64,000 nt of DNA from Microbacterium pygmaeum. Its GTDB lineage: Bacteria > Actinomycetota > Actinomycetes > Actinomycetales > Microbacteriaceae. The stretch spans positions 1,054,001 through 1,118,000 of the forward strand of contig NZ_LT629692.1 of NCBI RefSeq assembly GCF_900100885.1, in the 5' to 3' direction. The position numbers and the translations under genes were made by a program. Below, in pieces: positions 40,616 through 48,875 of this stretch (its first letter is position 1; each line of letters opens with the position of its first letter). The notes beneath the pieces are model-generated. The model saw nothing but the letters and a program-made list of their open reading frames with translations, had not been told where the DNA came from and did no database searches.

Positions 40616-41953
40616 TCATCCGTCGACGCGCGCAGTCCGCTTCCGCGCCACACGGGCGATGAGGAACAGGACCGATCCCACGACGACGTACGCGGCCGCA
40701 CCGAGCCACACGATGCCGGTCTGCTGGGCCAGCAGCACCAGGCTGGCGATGATCGCCAACACCGGAATGAAGCGCGGAACCGAAAAGTGCTTGTGATCCA
40801 CCTTGTCCTTCTTCAGGACGAGCACACTCACGTTGGCCGAGAGGAACACGAGGAGCAGGAGCAGCACGGTGGTCTCCGCGAGGACTGCGACGTCGCCGAT
40901 GAAGGTCAGCCCGATCGTGACCCCGGCGACGACCAGAATGGACACCCACGGCGTTCGGCGGTTGGGCAGCACACGGCCGAACGCGCGTGGAAGCAGGTCC
41001 GCCTCCGCGAGTCCGTAGCCGACGCGACTGGCCATCACCATGAACAGCAGTGCGCCGTTCGCGATGGCGACCAGCGCGATGAGACCGAACAGCCACGTCG
41101 GAACCGCGATGCCGCTGCCCTCGACGACATCCAGGAGCGGCCCTGTCGATTCGGCCAGCTCGGCCGGCGGCAGGACGATGACCGCACCGATCGCGATCAG
41201 AAGATAGACCACCGCCGCGGTGCCGATCGCCCCGAACAGCGCGCGTGGGTACGCCTTGGAGGGCTCGCGCACCTCTTCGGCCATGTTGGCTGCGGCTTCG
41301 AACCCGAGGAAGGAGAAGAACGCGATGACGGAGGCCGCGAACGCGCCTTGCAGCGGGGCGACGTCGGGCGCGAACTCGACGAGGCGACTCGGGTCGCCGT
41401 TTCCGCCGCCGAAGAAGATGCCGGCCAGCACGATCACGATGACCAGTCCGCTGACCTCGATGACCGATGCCACCAGGTTCGCTGTGAGCGACTCGCGCAC
41501 ACCGCGCAGGTTGATGAGCGTGAGCACGACGATGAACACGACGGCCGTCGGCGCCGAGGGGAGGTCGATGAGCGCGGCGAGGTAGTCGCCGGCGAAGGCG
41601 TTGGCCAGCGCGGCAGCTGTCGTGATGCCCGAGGCCATCATGAGGAATCCGACGAGGAATGAGAGATAGGGGATGCGGAAGGCCCGGTCGACATACCGCG
41701 CCGCGCCTCCCGCGTGCGGGTACTTGGTGATCAGCTCTGCGTAGGTTCCGGCCGTGAGCAGCGCCACCACGAGCGCGATGAGGAGAGGAAGCCAGATGAC
41801 ACCGCCGACGTCGTCAGCCATCGAGCCGACGAGCGTGTAGATGCCCGCCCCGAGGGTGTCGCCGACGATGAACGCGAACAGCAGCGGCGTGCCGATCGCC
41901 CGCTTGAGGCCCGTGCTCTCAGGGGGTGCCGACTCTGCGGTGTCCGTGGTCAT
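40616..41953 (-). CDS. APC-family amino acid permease
   Basis: 445 residues with about 12 transmembrane segments. The first shows the APC motif FAFIVGDTLGAGIYTLVGSMADDVGGVIWLPLLIA, the conserved helix-1 break used in sodium- or proton-coupled uptake. KYPHAGGAARYVDRAF and FFSFLGFEAAANMAEEVREPSKAYPRAL are typical. The ATG at 41953 has a GTGGGG-type site; the frame extends four codons upstream. Substrate unknown. Confidence 0.87.
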   Translation of the reverse strand: MTTDTAESAPPESTGLKRAIGTPLLFAFIVGDTLGAGIYTLVGSMADDVGGVIWLPLLIALVVALLTAGTYAELITKYPHAGGAARYVDRAFRIPYLSFLVGFLMMASGITTAAALANAFAGDYLAALIDLPSAPTAVVFIVVLTLINLRGVRESLTANLVASVIEVSGLVIVIVLAGIFFGGGNGDPSRLVEFAPDVAPLQGAFAASVIAFFSFLGFEAAANMAEEVREPSKAYPRALFGAIGTAAVVYLLIAIGAVIVLPPAELAESTGPLLDVVEGSGIAVPTWLFGLIALVAIANGALLFMVMASRVGYGLAEADLLPRAFGRVLPNRRTPWVSILVVAGVTIGLTFIGDVAVLAETTVLLLLLVFLSANVSVLVLKKDKVDHKHFSVPRFIPVLAIIASLVLLAQQTGIVWLGAAAYVVVGSVLFLIARVARKRTARVDG

Positions 41954-42034
41954 CGCCCCACTCAACGAGTCTCAGGGTGCCGCTGCAACCCCCTGATGTT
42001 GGGGCAGTGCTCTGCAATAGGCTTCCGTGTTGCG

Positions 42035-43231
42035 TCATTCGTGCTCGGGGAGCACCGGCGTCGACCACCCGGGGTCGCGGCCCAGCTGGGTGGCCCGGGA
42101 GACCGATGCCGCACCGTAGCGGTCGCGCACCGCGTCGAGCACCGTGTCGAGGCGGGCGCCGTCGTCCCAGTCGATCGGCAGTTCCGGCTGGATGCTGTCG
42201 GCCTGCCCCAGCTGCGAGAGGGAGACGCCGATCAGCGTGATCCCGCGCTGATCGATCTCCGGCCGTGCGCCCGCGAGGAGCACACGGGCGACCCCGAGGA
42301 GCGTCGATGTACGGTCGGTCGGGAACCGGACGGTGTGCGAGCGGGTGGCCTTGGCGAAGTCTCCGAAGCGCAGACGGAGCACGACTGTGCGGCAGACCCG
42401 ATCACGCTCGCGCAGTCGTCGCGCGAGTCGGTCGATGATCTGCGTGAGGAAGAGGTCGAGTTCCTCGGGGGAGCGTGGCCGGCTGCCGAGCGCCCGCTGG
42501 GAGCCGATCGAGCCGCGGCGCCGGGTGGTGTCGACGGGGCGCGGGTCACGCAGCCGGGCGAGCGCATGCAGATGCGCGCCGGTCGCTCTGCCGAGAAGCC
42601 GCTCGGCAGTGGCTGCCTCCAGTTCGGCGAGTTGTCCGACGGTGTGGATGCCGAGGCGATGCAGCTTCTCGGCCGTCACCGCACCGACGCCCCAGAGGCG
42701 CTCGATCGGGAGGGGCAGCAGGAACGCCTCCTCGCGTTCGGGCTCGACGATCAGCAGCCCGTCCGGCTTGCTGACCGCGCTGGCGACCTTGGCGAGGAAC
42801 TTCGTGCGGGCGACCCCGACGGAGATGGCGAGACCGACCTCCGCGCGGACCCGCTCGCGCAGACGGACGGCGATCTGCTCCGGCGTGCCCGCGAGTCGCC
42901 GCAGCCCGCCGACCTCCAGAAACGCCTCATCGATGGAGAGGCCTTCCACGAGGGGTGTGGTGTCGCGGAAGATCGCGAACACGTCCTTGCTGGCTGCGGA
43001 GTACGCCTCCATCCGCGGGGGGACGACGACGGCATCCGGGCACAGCTGCATGGCCTGGCGGCCGCCCATCGCCGTGCGCACCCCCCGTGCCTTGGCCTCG
43101 TAGCTGGCCGCCAGGACGACGCCGCCACCGACGATGACCGGTCGGCCGCGCAGGTGCGGCGCATCCCGCTGCTCCACCGAAGCGTAGAAGGCGTCGAGAT
43201 CGGCGTGCAGCACACTGGCATCGCCCTGCAT
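42035..43231 (-). CDS. dinB: DNA polymerase IV (Y-family)
   Basis: 398 residues. The catalytic carboxylates are visible in LHADLDAFYASVEQ and VEGLSIDEAFLEVGG; SYEAKARGVRTAMGGRQA is the finger region. A helix-hairpin-helix part (LWGVGAVTAEKLHRLGIHTVGQLAEL) and the little-finger domain (SPEELDLFLTQIIDRLARRLRERDRVCRTVVLRLRFGDF) follow. It performs translesion synthesis. No beta-clamp motif is obvious at the C-terminus (WSTPVLPEHE), which is unusual but seen in actinobacterial paralogues. Divergent from the next gene. Confidence 0.92.
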   Translation of the reverse strand: MQGDASVLHADLDAFYASVEQRDAPHLRGRPVIVGGGVVLAASYEAKARGVRTAMGGRQAMQLCPDAVVVPPRMEAYSAASKDVFAIFRDTTPLVEGLSIDEAFLEVGGLRRLAGTPEQIAVRLRERVRAEVGLAISVGVARTKFLAKVASAVSKPDGLLIVEPEREEAFLLPLPIERLWGVGAVTAEKLHRLGIHTVGQLAELEAATAERLLGRATGAHLHALARLRDPRPVDTTRRRGSIGSQRALGSRPRSPEELDLFLTQIIDRLARRLRERDRVCRTVVLRLRFGDFAKATRSHTVRFPTDRTSTLLGVARVLLAGARPEIDQRGITLIGVSLSQLGQADSIQPELPIDWDDGARLDTVLDAVRDRYGAASVSRATQLGRDPGWSTPVLPEHE

Positions 43232-43285
43232 CCCGCCCCCGTCCGTTCCGGCGATCGTCGCACGCAGCGCCGACACGCCGATACC

Positions 43286-43795
43286 ATGGACGCGTTTCGC
43301 ACCCTGGAGAATCGAGTGGCCGTGGGCTATTTCATCGTCGTGATCGCGCAGACGGTCGTGCTGCCGCTCGTCTCCGGCATCATCGAGCTGGCGGCGACCG
43401 GTGGTGATCCCATCCTGGTGTTCGGCAAGTGGTGGGTCTTCTGGGGCGTCGGGACGAGGCTGCTGCTGGCCGGGGTCGTGCAGGTCTCCGGCAGAGGGCA
43501 GACCGCCGCGATCCTCGGCGCCGACAAGCCGAGCGTGCAGGAGACGCAGCTGGCGCGAGAGCTCGGCACCGCCAACATCGGCATGGGCCTGGCGGGGCTC
43601 CTGGCGCTGGTCCCCGGCTGGGCGCTTCCCGCGGGGCTTGCGGGTGGCGTCTTCCTGCTCCTGGCTGGTCTGATGCACGTCGCCAAGAAGGGCAAGAACC
43701 AGAAGGAGGCGGTCGCGACCTGGACCGATCTGGTGGTGGGAGTCGTCGTGCTTCTCTTCGCGATCGCCACGCTGGTGCGGGCGCTCGCCGGCTGA
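43286..43795 (+). CDS. Integral membrane protein of unknown function
   Basis: 169 residues with four hydrophobic segments (VGYFIVVIAQTVVLPLVSGIIE, WWVFWGVGTRLLLAGVVQ, ANIGMGLAGLLALVPGWALPAGLAGGVFLLLAGLMH, TDLVVGVVVLLFAIATLVRAL). A charged RELGTANIG and KKGKNQKE lie in loops. No catalytic motif is recognised. ATG at 43286, 54 bp from the divergent polymerase IV gene. Confidence 0.7.
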   Translation: MDAFRTLENRVAVGYFIVVIAQTVVLPLVSGIIELAATGGDPILVFGKWWVFWGVGTRLLLAGVVQVSGRGQTAAILGADKPSVQETQLARELGTANIGMGLAGLLALVPGWALPAGLAGGVFLLLAGLMHVAKKGKNQKEAVATWTDLVVGVVVLLFAIATLVRALAG

Positions 43796-43818
43796 GCAAC
43801 GGCTCGGCGCGTCGCGGC

Positions 43819-44487
43819 TCAGGGCCCGCCGCGCCAGTGCTCGATCCTGTGCGTGTCCGGCGCGAACCCGTGCGCGACGCCGTAGAGCACCGCCTGCGTG
43901 CGGCTCGAGGCGCCGATCTTGCGGTACACCGAGCGGATGTAGGACTTCACGGTGTTCGGACTGAGGTAGGTCAGCCGCGCGACGTCGGCGTTGGTCTTGC
44001 CCTGTGTGATCAACGCGAGGATCTCCGACTCGCGGTCGGTGATCCCCTGCAGCCGGCCGGGCCAATCCGATCCGGGCGCGCTCGCGACCCGTCGCGTGTG
44101 ATCGGTGATGACGGTCTCGCCCGCGTGCACTGCCTCGATCGCTGCGACGAGCTGCGGAGCGGTGAGCGTCTTGGACAGATACCCGTCGACGCCGAGCGCG
44201 CGCGCCGACTCGATCAGCTCGGGCTGGAAGTTCCACGTGTAGACCGCCACCCGCCGCGCGCGCGGGTTCTGCACGAGTGCGGCGATCTCCTCGTGGTCGG
44301 ACTCGGGCTGCGCGAAGGAGTCGTAGAGGACGACGTCCGCCTCGTCGAGTGTCTCGGTGTTCGCATTGATCTCGACCACGACGACCCGGTCGTCGTATTC
44401 GTCGAACATGTGGGCGAGGCCCTTGAGCACCACGTCGTAGTCGTCGACCAGCGCCACGCGGATCGGGGTGGTCGGTGGAGTGCGCAC
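43819..44487 (-). CDS. LuxR/NarL-family response regulator
   Basis: 222 residues. The receiver domain begins RVALVDDYDVVLKGLAHMF; the usual phosphoacceptor Asp may be D52 within ADVVLYDSF. The C-terminal HTH is ITDRESEILALITQGKTNADVARLTYLSPNTVKSYIRSVYRKIGASSRTQAVLYGV. No sensor kinase is adjacent, so it may be an orphan. Its start is 12 bp from twin palindromes (44499-44536) shared with the divergent GlsB-type gene, suggesting autoregulation and control of that gene. Confidence 0.88.
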   Translation of the reverse strand: MRTPPTTPIRVALVDDYDVVLKGLAHMFDEYDDRVVVVEINANTETLDEADVVLYDSFAQPESDHEEIAALVQNPRARRVAVYTWNFQPELIESARALGVDGYLSKTLTAPQLVAAIEAVHAGETVITDHTRRVASAPGSDWPGRLQGITDRESEILALITQGKTNADVARLTYLSPNTVKSYIRSVYRKIGASSRTQAVLYGVAHGFAPDTHRIEHWRGGP

Positions 44488-44498
44488 GCTCCAGCTTT

Positions 44499-44536
44499 AC
44501 ACCCTCAGGGGTGTATCGTCACACCCTCAGGGGTGG
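44499..44536. promoter_or_regulatory. Twin palindromes ACACCC-TCAG-GGGTGT, 22 bp apart
   Basis: Positions 44499-44514 form a perfect 6-bp-arm palindrome, and 44521-44536 repeats 15 of 16 bases. The 22-bp spacing puts both on one face of the helix. They lie in the 134-bp divergent region between the LuxR-type gene and the GlsB-type gene. Confidence 0.6.
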
Positions 44537-44621
44537 TGGAGTTCACCTATGAGCCCGTCGGCACAGCATCGACGGGCGGACATCGAGTGTCATCTGACGC
44601 TCACGAACGAAGGAACGCACC

Positions 44622-44906
44622 ATGCTCTGGACAATTCTCGGACTCATCGTCATCGGGCTGATCGCGGGACTCATCGCGCGCGCAGTCATTCCCGGCAAGC
44701 AGAGCATGGGCATTCTGCTCACCATCGTGCTCGGCATCGTCGGCTCGTTCGTCGGCGGCTTCCTCGGGTTCCTCATTTTCGGCAGCGACCCGAACGGCGG
44801 CTTCTTCCAGGCATCGGGCATCATCGGCTCGATCATCGGAGCCATCATCGTGCTGGCGATCTACGTCTTCGTCGCGCGACGCAACGGCACGGCGCGCCGG
44901 TCCTGA
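44622..44906 (+). CDS. GlsB/YeaQ/YmgE-family stress membrane protein
   Basis: 94 residues with three transmembrane segments and the family pattern LIVIGLIAGLIARAVIPGKQSMGILLTIVLGIVGSFVGGFLG, then GFFQASGIIGSIIGAIIVLAIYVFVARR. The G-x-x-x-G repeats are typical. These proteins are induced by envelope or alkaline stress in many bacteria, but their role is unknown. The gene is divergent from the response regulator and convergent with the amine oxidase. Confidence 0.88.
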   Translation: MLWTILGLIVIGLIAGLIARAVIPGKQSMGILLTIVLGIVGSFVGGFLGFLIFGSDPNGGFFQASGIIGSIIGAIIVLAIYVFVARRNGTARRS

Positions 44907-44914
44907 CCGTCGGA

Positions 44915-44951
44915 GTGCCGATCAGCGCCGCCATGCGGCGCTGATCGGCAC
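44915..44951. terminator. Bidirectional hairpin overlapping the amine oxidase 3' end
   Basis: A perfect 16-bp stem (GTGCCGATCAGCGCCG and its complement) with a 5-nt loop. The last codons of the minus-strand amine oxidase (PISAAWRR) are within the stem. No T-run on either side. Confidence 0.6.
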
Positions 44952-46247
44952 CTTCCGTCCCAGCACGTTCTCCGCGGCGCGATGCCCCGAACACAGCGCG
45001 GCGGTCACCGTGGCCGGGTCATCCGTCCACGTCGCCTCGCCGGCGAGGTGCAGCACGCCGCCGATCGGCGTCGCGAGATCGTCGTGGTCGGCGGTCGTCG
45101 ATCCCACAGTCATGTAGGCGTACGACCCGCCGGCGAAGCGGTCGCCCTGCCAGTCCGTGATGTGCACGTTCGTGGGCTGCTCGAGGCGCTCGCCGTACAG
45201 GCGGCGCAGCTGGTCGAGCACCGACGCGACCACCTCGGTCTCCGGCCACGAGCGGATCTCCCGCGCGGCCGGACCGGCGGCGAACGTCAGCAGCGTCGGC
45301 GTCCCGTGCAGGGCGGTCAGGTCGTACCACGAGTGCCACCGACGGCTCTCCGGCCCCTGCTGGCGGATGGCGTAGACCCCTTCGTCCCAGAATCTCGAGG
45401 GGAAGCGCAGAAAGATCTTCTCGAAGGCGTTCATGCGCAGACGTCCGAGGGCGCCTGCCACGGGTTCCGGAAGCGCGGGATCGACGGTGAAATCGTCCGA
45501 GTGCAGGACGCCCACCGGAATCGTCACGATCGCGTCGTCCCCGGCGAAAGCACCGCTGTCGGTCGTCACGATCACCCCGCCCGTCGACCACGACACCCGT
45601 GAGACGATCTGCTCGAGCCGCACGTCCAGCCCGTCCGCCAGCCCCGCCGGCAGACGGTCGTAGCCCTCCGGGAAGACGACTTCGTCGCCGTCGATCGAGT
45701 CGTCGTCCAGCCCGTGCGCGGCGAGGTCGTCGATCCAGGCGCCGTACTGCTCCTCCGACCGGTGCTCGAGATACTCGCGGACCCGCTGCTCGCGGTCGGC
45801 GTCCCAGCCCTGCAGCGCCAGGGCGGCGTCGGTCACGTCGCGGTACGAGGCATCCGGCGCGGATAGGGCGACCACCTCGAGGAGGCTCGCGTCGACGGTG
45901 CGGATGTCGTCGATGAAGCGCCGTGCCGCAGCATCCGACAGCTTGTCTCCGTCCGGACCGTAGTAGGCGATCGGCCGACTGTCCGGCTGATACCCGCCGA
46001 CGCTGAACTCGACGGTGCGCATACCGAATTCCTCGGCGGCCGCGGCGACCGGGCTGTCGGTGATGCCGTGGATCCACGAAGCTCCGAGGTCGGTCACCAG
46101 GCCGTCGCTGCGGTCGGTGAGGATGCGCCCGCCGACGCGATCACGGGCTTCGAGCACGACGACGCGTCGTCCTTCGTGTGCAAGCAGGCGGGCGGCGGTC
46201 AGGCCCGCGACCCCCGCGCCGATCACGATCGTCTCGAAGTGCTCCAT
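44922..46247 (-). CDS. Flavin-dependent amine oxidase
   Basis: 441 residues of the monoamine/polyamine oxidase family. The FAD-binding motif IVIGAGVAGLTAARLLAHEGRRVVVLEARDRVGGRI (7-43) is followed by TDLGASWIHG, typical of polyamine oxidase-like enzymes. The C-terminal FAD motif is GGVLHLAGEATWTDDPATVTAALCSGHRAAENVL. No signal peptide is present. It oxidises an amine with O2, giving aldehyde, H2O2 and ammonia or an amine; the substrate is unknown. Confidence 0.88.
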   Translation of the reverse strand: MEHFETIVIGAGVAGLTAARLLAHEGRRVVVLEARDRVGGRILTDRSDGLVTDLGASWIHGITDSPVAAAAEEFGMRTVEFSVGGYQPDSRPIAYYGPDGDKLSDAAARRFIDDIRTVDASLLEVVALSAPDASYRDVTDAALALQGWDADREQRVREYLEHRSEEQYGAWIDDLAAHGLDDDSIDGDEVVFPEGYDRLPAGLADGLDVRLEQIVSRVSWSTGGVIVTTDSGAFAGDDAIVTIPVGVLHSDDFTVDPALPEPVAGALGRLRMNAFEKIFLRFPSRFWDEGVYAIRQQGPESRRWHSWYDLTALHGTPTLLTFAAGPAAREIRSWPETEVVASVLDQLRRLYGERLEQPTNVHITDWQGDRFAGGSYAYMTVGSTTADHDDLATPIGGVLHLAGEATWTDDPATVTAALCSGHRAAENVLGRKVPISAAWRR

Positions 46248-46301
46248 CGCGTGCTCCCGTTCCGCGCGTCGGGTTCGCGCAATCCGACCGTAGCGCCCGG
46301 G

Positions 46302-46838
46302 CTATGTCCGAAGCAGTGCCGCGGCCGCGGCGACGGCTCGGTCGATCTGCGCGCGCAGCGCGTCGCCGGTCACCTCGCCCTCGGTGAAGTCGGAACTGCG
46401 CGAGTACACCGCGAGCGGAAGAGCGGATGCCTCGAAGAAGGCGAACAGCGGGCGCAGGGCGTGATCGATGGCGAGCGAGTGCAGGTCGCTGCCGCCCCCG
46501 GCGGTGAGCAGCACGGCCGTGCCGGCCAAGTCCTTCTGACCCACGAGGTCGAAGAACTGCTTGAACAGCCCCGTGTACGAGCCCCGGTAGATCGGGGTGC
46601 CGACGATCAGCAGGTCCGTCGACTTCACCCGCTCGAGCGCCGCGGCCAGGGCCGGCGACGTCTCGCCACCGGTGATCGACCGCGCGAGATCGACCGCGAG
46701 GGAACTGAGCTCGATGATCTGCACGTCCGCGCCCGCCCCGCCGGCGTGCTCGAGGCCGTCGAGGATCGTCCGCAGCAGCGCCGTCGTGGTCGACGGGTAT
46801 CGCAGGCTGCCCGAGACGGCGGTGATCGTGGAACTCAT
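46302..46838 (-). CDS. NAD(P)H-dependent FMN reductase (SsuE/MsuE type)
   Basis: 178 residues with a flavodoxin-like fold: ITAVSGSLRYPSTTTALLRTIL binds FMN phosphate, and DLLIVGTPIYRGSYTGLFKQFFDLV is the second signature. LTAGGGSDLHSLAIDHALRPLFAFF is typical of SsuE-like reductases, which supply FMNH2 to a partner monooxygenase. No sulfonate monooxygenase is adjacent; the flavin partner could be elsewhere. Confidence 0.88.
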   Translation of the reverse strand: MSSTITAVSGSLRYPSTTTALLRTILDGLEHAGGAGADVQIIELSSLAVDLARSITGGETSPALAAALERVKSTDLLIVGTPIYRGSYTGLFKQFFDLVGQKDLAGTAVLLTAGGGSDLHSLAIDHALRPLFAFFEASALPLAVYSRSSDFTEGEVTGDALRAQIDRAVAAAAALLRT

Positions 46839-46918
46839 GTCGCCGATCCTAGAACCGCACTCCATCCGCGCCCCTTGTGTGTCATCGCGTTGCACCGTGC
46901 CGCGATAGCCTCGGCAGC

Positions 46919-47662
46919 GTGACGACACCCCAGCTCGCGGATTCCGCCGTGATCCAGTTCGCCGTTCTCGATGCGCTGCTGGCGGGTGCCTACGACTCGG
47001 GCATGTCGGTCGCGACCGTGCGGACGCTCGGCGACTTCGGCGTCGGATGCTGCGACAGCCTGGGCGGCGAAGTCGTGATCCTCGACGGCGACGTCTTCGA
47101 GTGCACGGTCGATGATCCTCCGGCACGGATGACGGATGCCGAGATCCTGCCGTTCGTCGACGTGTGCACGTTCCCCGCCGGGGCGTCCGAACCGATCGCC
47201 GGACTCGGACTCGGCGAGCTCACCGACCTCCTCGAGCAGCGTCTGGTCAGCCGCAACCTGTTCCACGCGGTCCGCATCGACGGCGTGCTGGGATCGGTGC
47301 GGGTCCGGGTGACGCCGCGGCAGCAGCATCCGTTCCGCCCGCTCGCGGAGGTGACCGCAGGGCAGATCGAGACGACGCTCACCGGCGTACGCGGCACGCT
47401 CGTGGGGTTCTGGGCGCCCGCGATCTATCAGGGGATCACCGTCGCCGGGCTGCACATCCATTTCCTGGCTGACGACCGCAGCGTCGGCGGTCACGTGCTC
47501 GACGTCCAGGTCGACCAGGCGGCGCTGCAGCTCTCGGCGTACGCGCGCTTCGACCTGCGGCTGCCGACCGACCCGCACTTTCTGGGCACCGAGCTGACCC
47601 ACAACGAGGACCACCGCATCGTCGCGGTCGAGGGCGGCGTCCACGCCGGCGCCCCTGCGTAG
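46919..47662 (+). CDS. budA: Acetolactate decarboxylase
   Basis: 247 residues from a GTG start. The family pattern is GDFGVGCCDSLGGEVVILDGDVFE near the N-terminus, and the zinc region GVRGTLVGFWAPAIYQGITVAGLHIHFLADDRSVGGHVLD with the H-x-H and later His ligands. It converts acetolactate to acetoin. No acetolactate synthase or butanediol dehydrogenase gene lies in the window, so the source of substrate is probably the biosynthetic enzyme elsewhere. Ribosome site weak; the start is therefore uncertain. Confidence 0.9.
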   Translation: MTTPQLADSAVIQFAVLDALLAGAYDSGMSVATVRTLGDFGVGCCDSLGGEVVILDGDVFECTVDDPPARMTDAEILPFVDVCTFPAGASEPIAGLGLGELTDLLEQRLVSRNLFHAVRIDGVLGSVRVRVTPRQQHPFRPLAEVTAGQIETTLTGVRGTLVGFWAPAIYQGITVAGLHIHFLADDRSVGGHVLDVQVDQAALQLSAYARFDLRLPTDPHFLGTELTHNEDHRIVAVEGGVHAGAPA

Positions 47663-47714
47663 CCCCTCGCGGAGCGTTCACCGCGATGTAACCCGCGCGT
47701 GGCATCCTCGGCGC

Positions 47715-47942
47715 ATGTCGACCTCTGAACCGTTCCTGCCCATCGAGAAGCCGACGAACGAGTCGCCCGCCGAGGAGTTCGCGGAGTTCGAACTGGATGT
47801 CGATGATGAGCCCGACATCCTCCCGGGTGCCGACGACGACGACGAGGTCGCGCCCGAGTTCCCCGCGAACGGGCTCTTCCAGCCGCCGGTGCCGGGCGAG
47901 CGGATCACCGAGGAGCAGCTCGAGTCGGACCTCGACGAGTAG
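47715..47942 (+). CDS. Small acidic protein of unknown function
   Basis: 75 residues, very acidic (EEFAEFELDVDDEPDILPGADDDDEVAPEF), with PGERITEEQLESDLDE at the end. No known domain is recognised. Codon use and the separate ATG are compatible with a real gene; probably intrinsically disordered. It lies between acetolactate decarboxylase and a convergent three-helix-bundle gene. Confidence 0.6.
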   Translation: MSTSEPFLPIEKPTNESPAEEFAEFELDVDDEPDILPGADDDDEVAPEFPANGLFQPPVPGERITEEQLESDLDE

Positions 47943-47959
47943 CGCCTCGTCAGGACCGC

Positions 47960-48166
47960 CTACGGCTCGAGGTGCTTCAGGCGCTTCTTGGCCTGCTTCT
48001 CGACGAGCACGGCGACGAAGTCCCGCACGTGCGCCTCGTTGAGCTCGTCGTAGGACTCGGTGACGACGGCGCGGACCGTGTCGACGGAATGCTGAGGGAA
48101 CTTGGCACACAGCCGGTCGACGATCTCCTGGATCGTGTTCGCGTCATCGGCGAGGTCATGCGGCAT
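47960..48166 (-). CDS. Three-helix-bundle dimerisation-domain protein
   Basis: 68 residues, helical: DDANTIQEIVDRLCAKFP, SVDTVRAVVTESYDELNEAHVRDFVAVLVEKQAKKRLKHL. The pattern (short actinobacterial proteins with a V-x-x-V-V-x-x-x-Y/A-x-x-x central helix and a V-E-K/R-Q late helix) matches a small family of unknown role. AGGAG lies 6 nt before the ATG. A paralogue is at 55312-55527 on the other side of the peptide synthetase region. Confidence 0.75.
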   Translation of the reverse strand: MPHDLADDANTIQEIVDRLCAKFPQHSVDTVRAVVTESYDELNEAHVRDFVAVLVEKQAKKRLKHLEP

Positions 48167-48251
48167 GTGGAGCTCCTGGGGCGGCGAGGCGGGCTTCCAG
48201 GCTACGCTCCCGACGCGCCGATCGCGCACGGATCGCTCCTAGGCTGAGTCC

Positions 48252-48875
48252 ATGTCAGCCGGTCGTGCTCGCCTCGGACCCGTGCTGATCGCCTGGCGCG
48301 CAGCATCCGTCGCAAAGCGCTTCGACGCCGGACGCGCACTGCTCGGCGAGCTCGTGCGCGAGCTGACAGGTGCCGTCGATGTCGAGATCTTCCGGGACTG
48401 CCCGCGCTGCGGCGCGGACGATCACGGCCCCCCGCAGGTGCGGGGGCTGCCGGTCGCGGTGAGCGTGAGCTATGCGGGGGAGATGGTGGCAGTGGCGGCA
48501 GTGCGGGTGGTGAATGCCGCGGCCGTCGGGATCGACATCGAAGCCCACGGATCCGCGCACCGGGTCGACGAGCTCGGACCGCTGTTCGCGCCGCACCCGG
48601 TGCCCGATCTGCGCGGCTGGACGCTGGTGGAGGCGGCGCTGAAGGCCGACCGGCGGGGGCTCAACGTCGATCCTTCGACCGTTCGGCTCGACCGCGCGGC
48701 GACCACGATCCTCGGGGAGGGATTCGCGGTGTCCCGACCGGACGATGCCGACCCGGTGACCGCCGCGGCCGCGCCGGGGCCGGAGGGCTTCGTCCTCAGC
48801 GTCGCCGTGCGGGCGTCCTGCGCAGCCGGGTCCCCGGCAGCATCGGCAGGGGCAGCTCGTCCAGCCACGCGCTGA
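48252..48875 (+). CDS. 4'-phosphopantetheinyl transferase
   Basis: 207 residues. The Mg-binding motif GIDIEAHG has Asp95 and Glu97; the second motif WTLVEAALKADRRGL has Glu127 and Lys131, as in Sfp-type transferases. The protein is somewhat short, with an Ala-rich C-terminus. It would attach the phosphopantetheine arm to the carrier domain of the peptide synthetase encoded nearby on the opposite strand. Its last 80 bp overlap the 3' end of the M1 peptidase gene (convergent). Start ATG 48252. Confidence 0.83.
   Translation: MSAGRARLGPVLIAWRAASVAKRFDAGRALLGELVRELTGAVDVEIFRDCPRCGADDHGPPQVRGLPVAVSVSYAGEMVAVAAVRVVNAAAVGIDIEAHGSAHRVDELGPLFAPHPVPDLRGWTLVEAALKADRRGLNVDPSTVRLDRAATTILGEGFAVSRPDDADPVTAAAAPGPEGFVLSVAVRASCAAGSPAASAGAARPATR

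Noticed and set aside
46883..46900. GTTGCACCG upstream of acetolactate decarboxylase as a further member of the repeat regulon
   Set aside because: It is a single copy without an 11-bp partner and without a -10 box at the characteristic distance.
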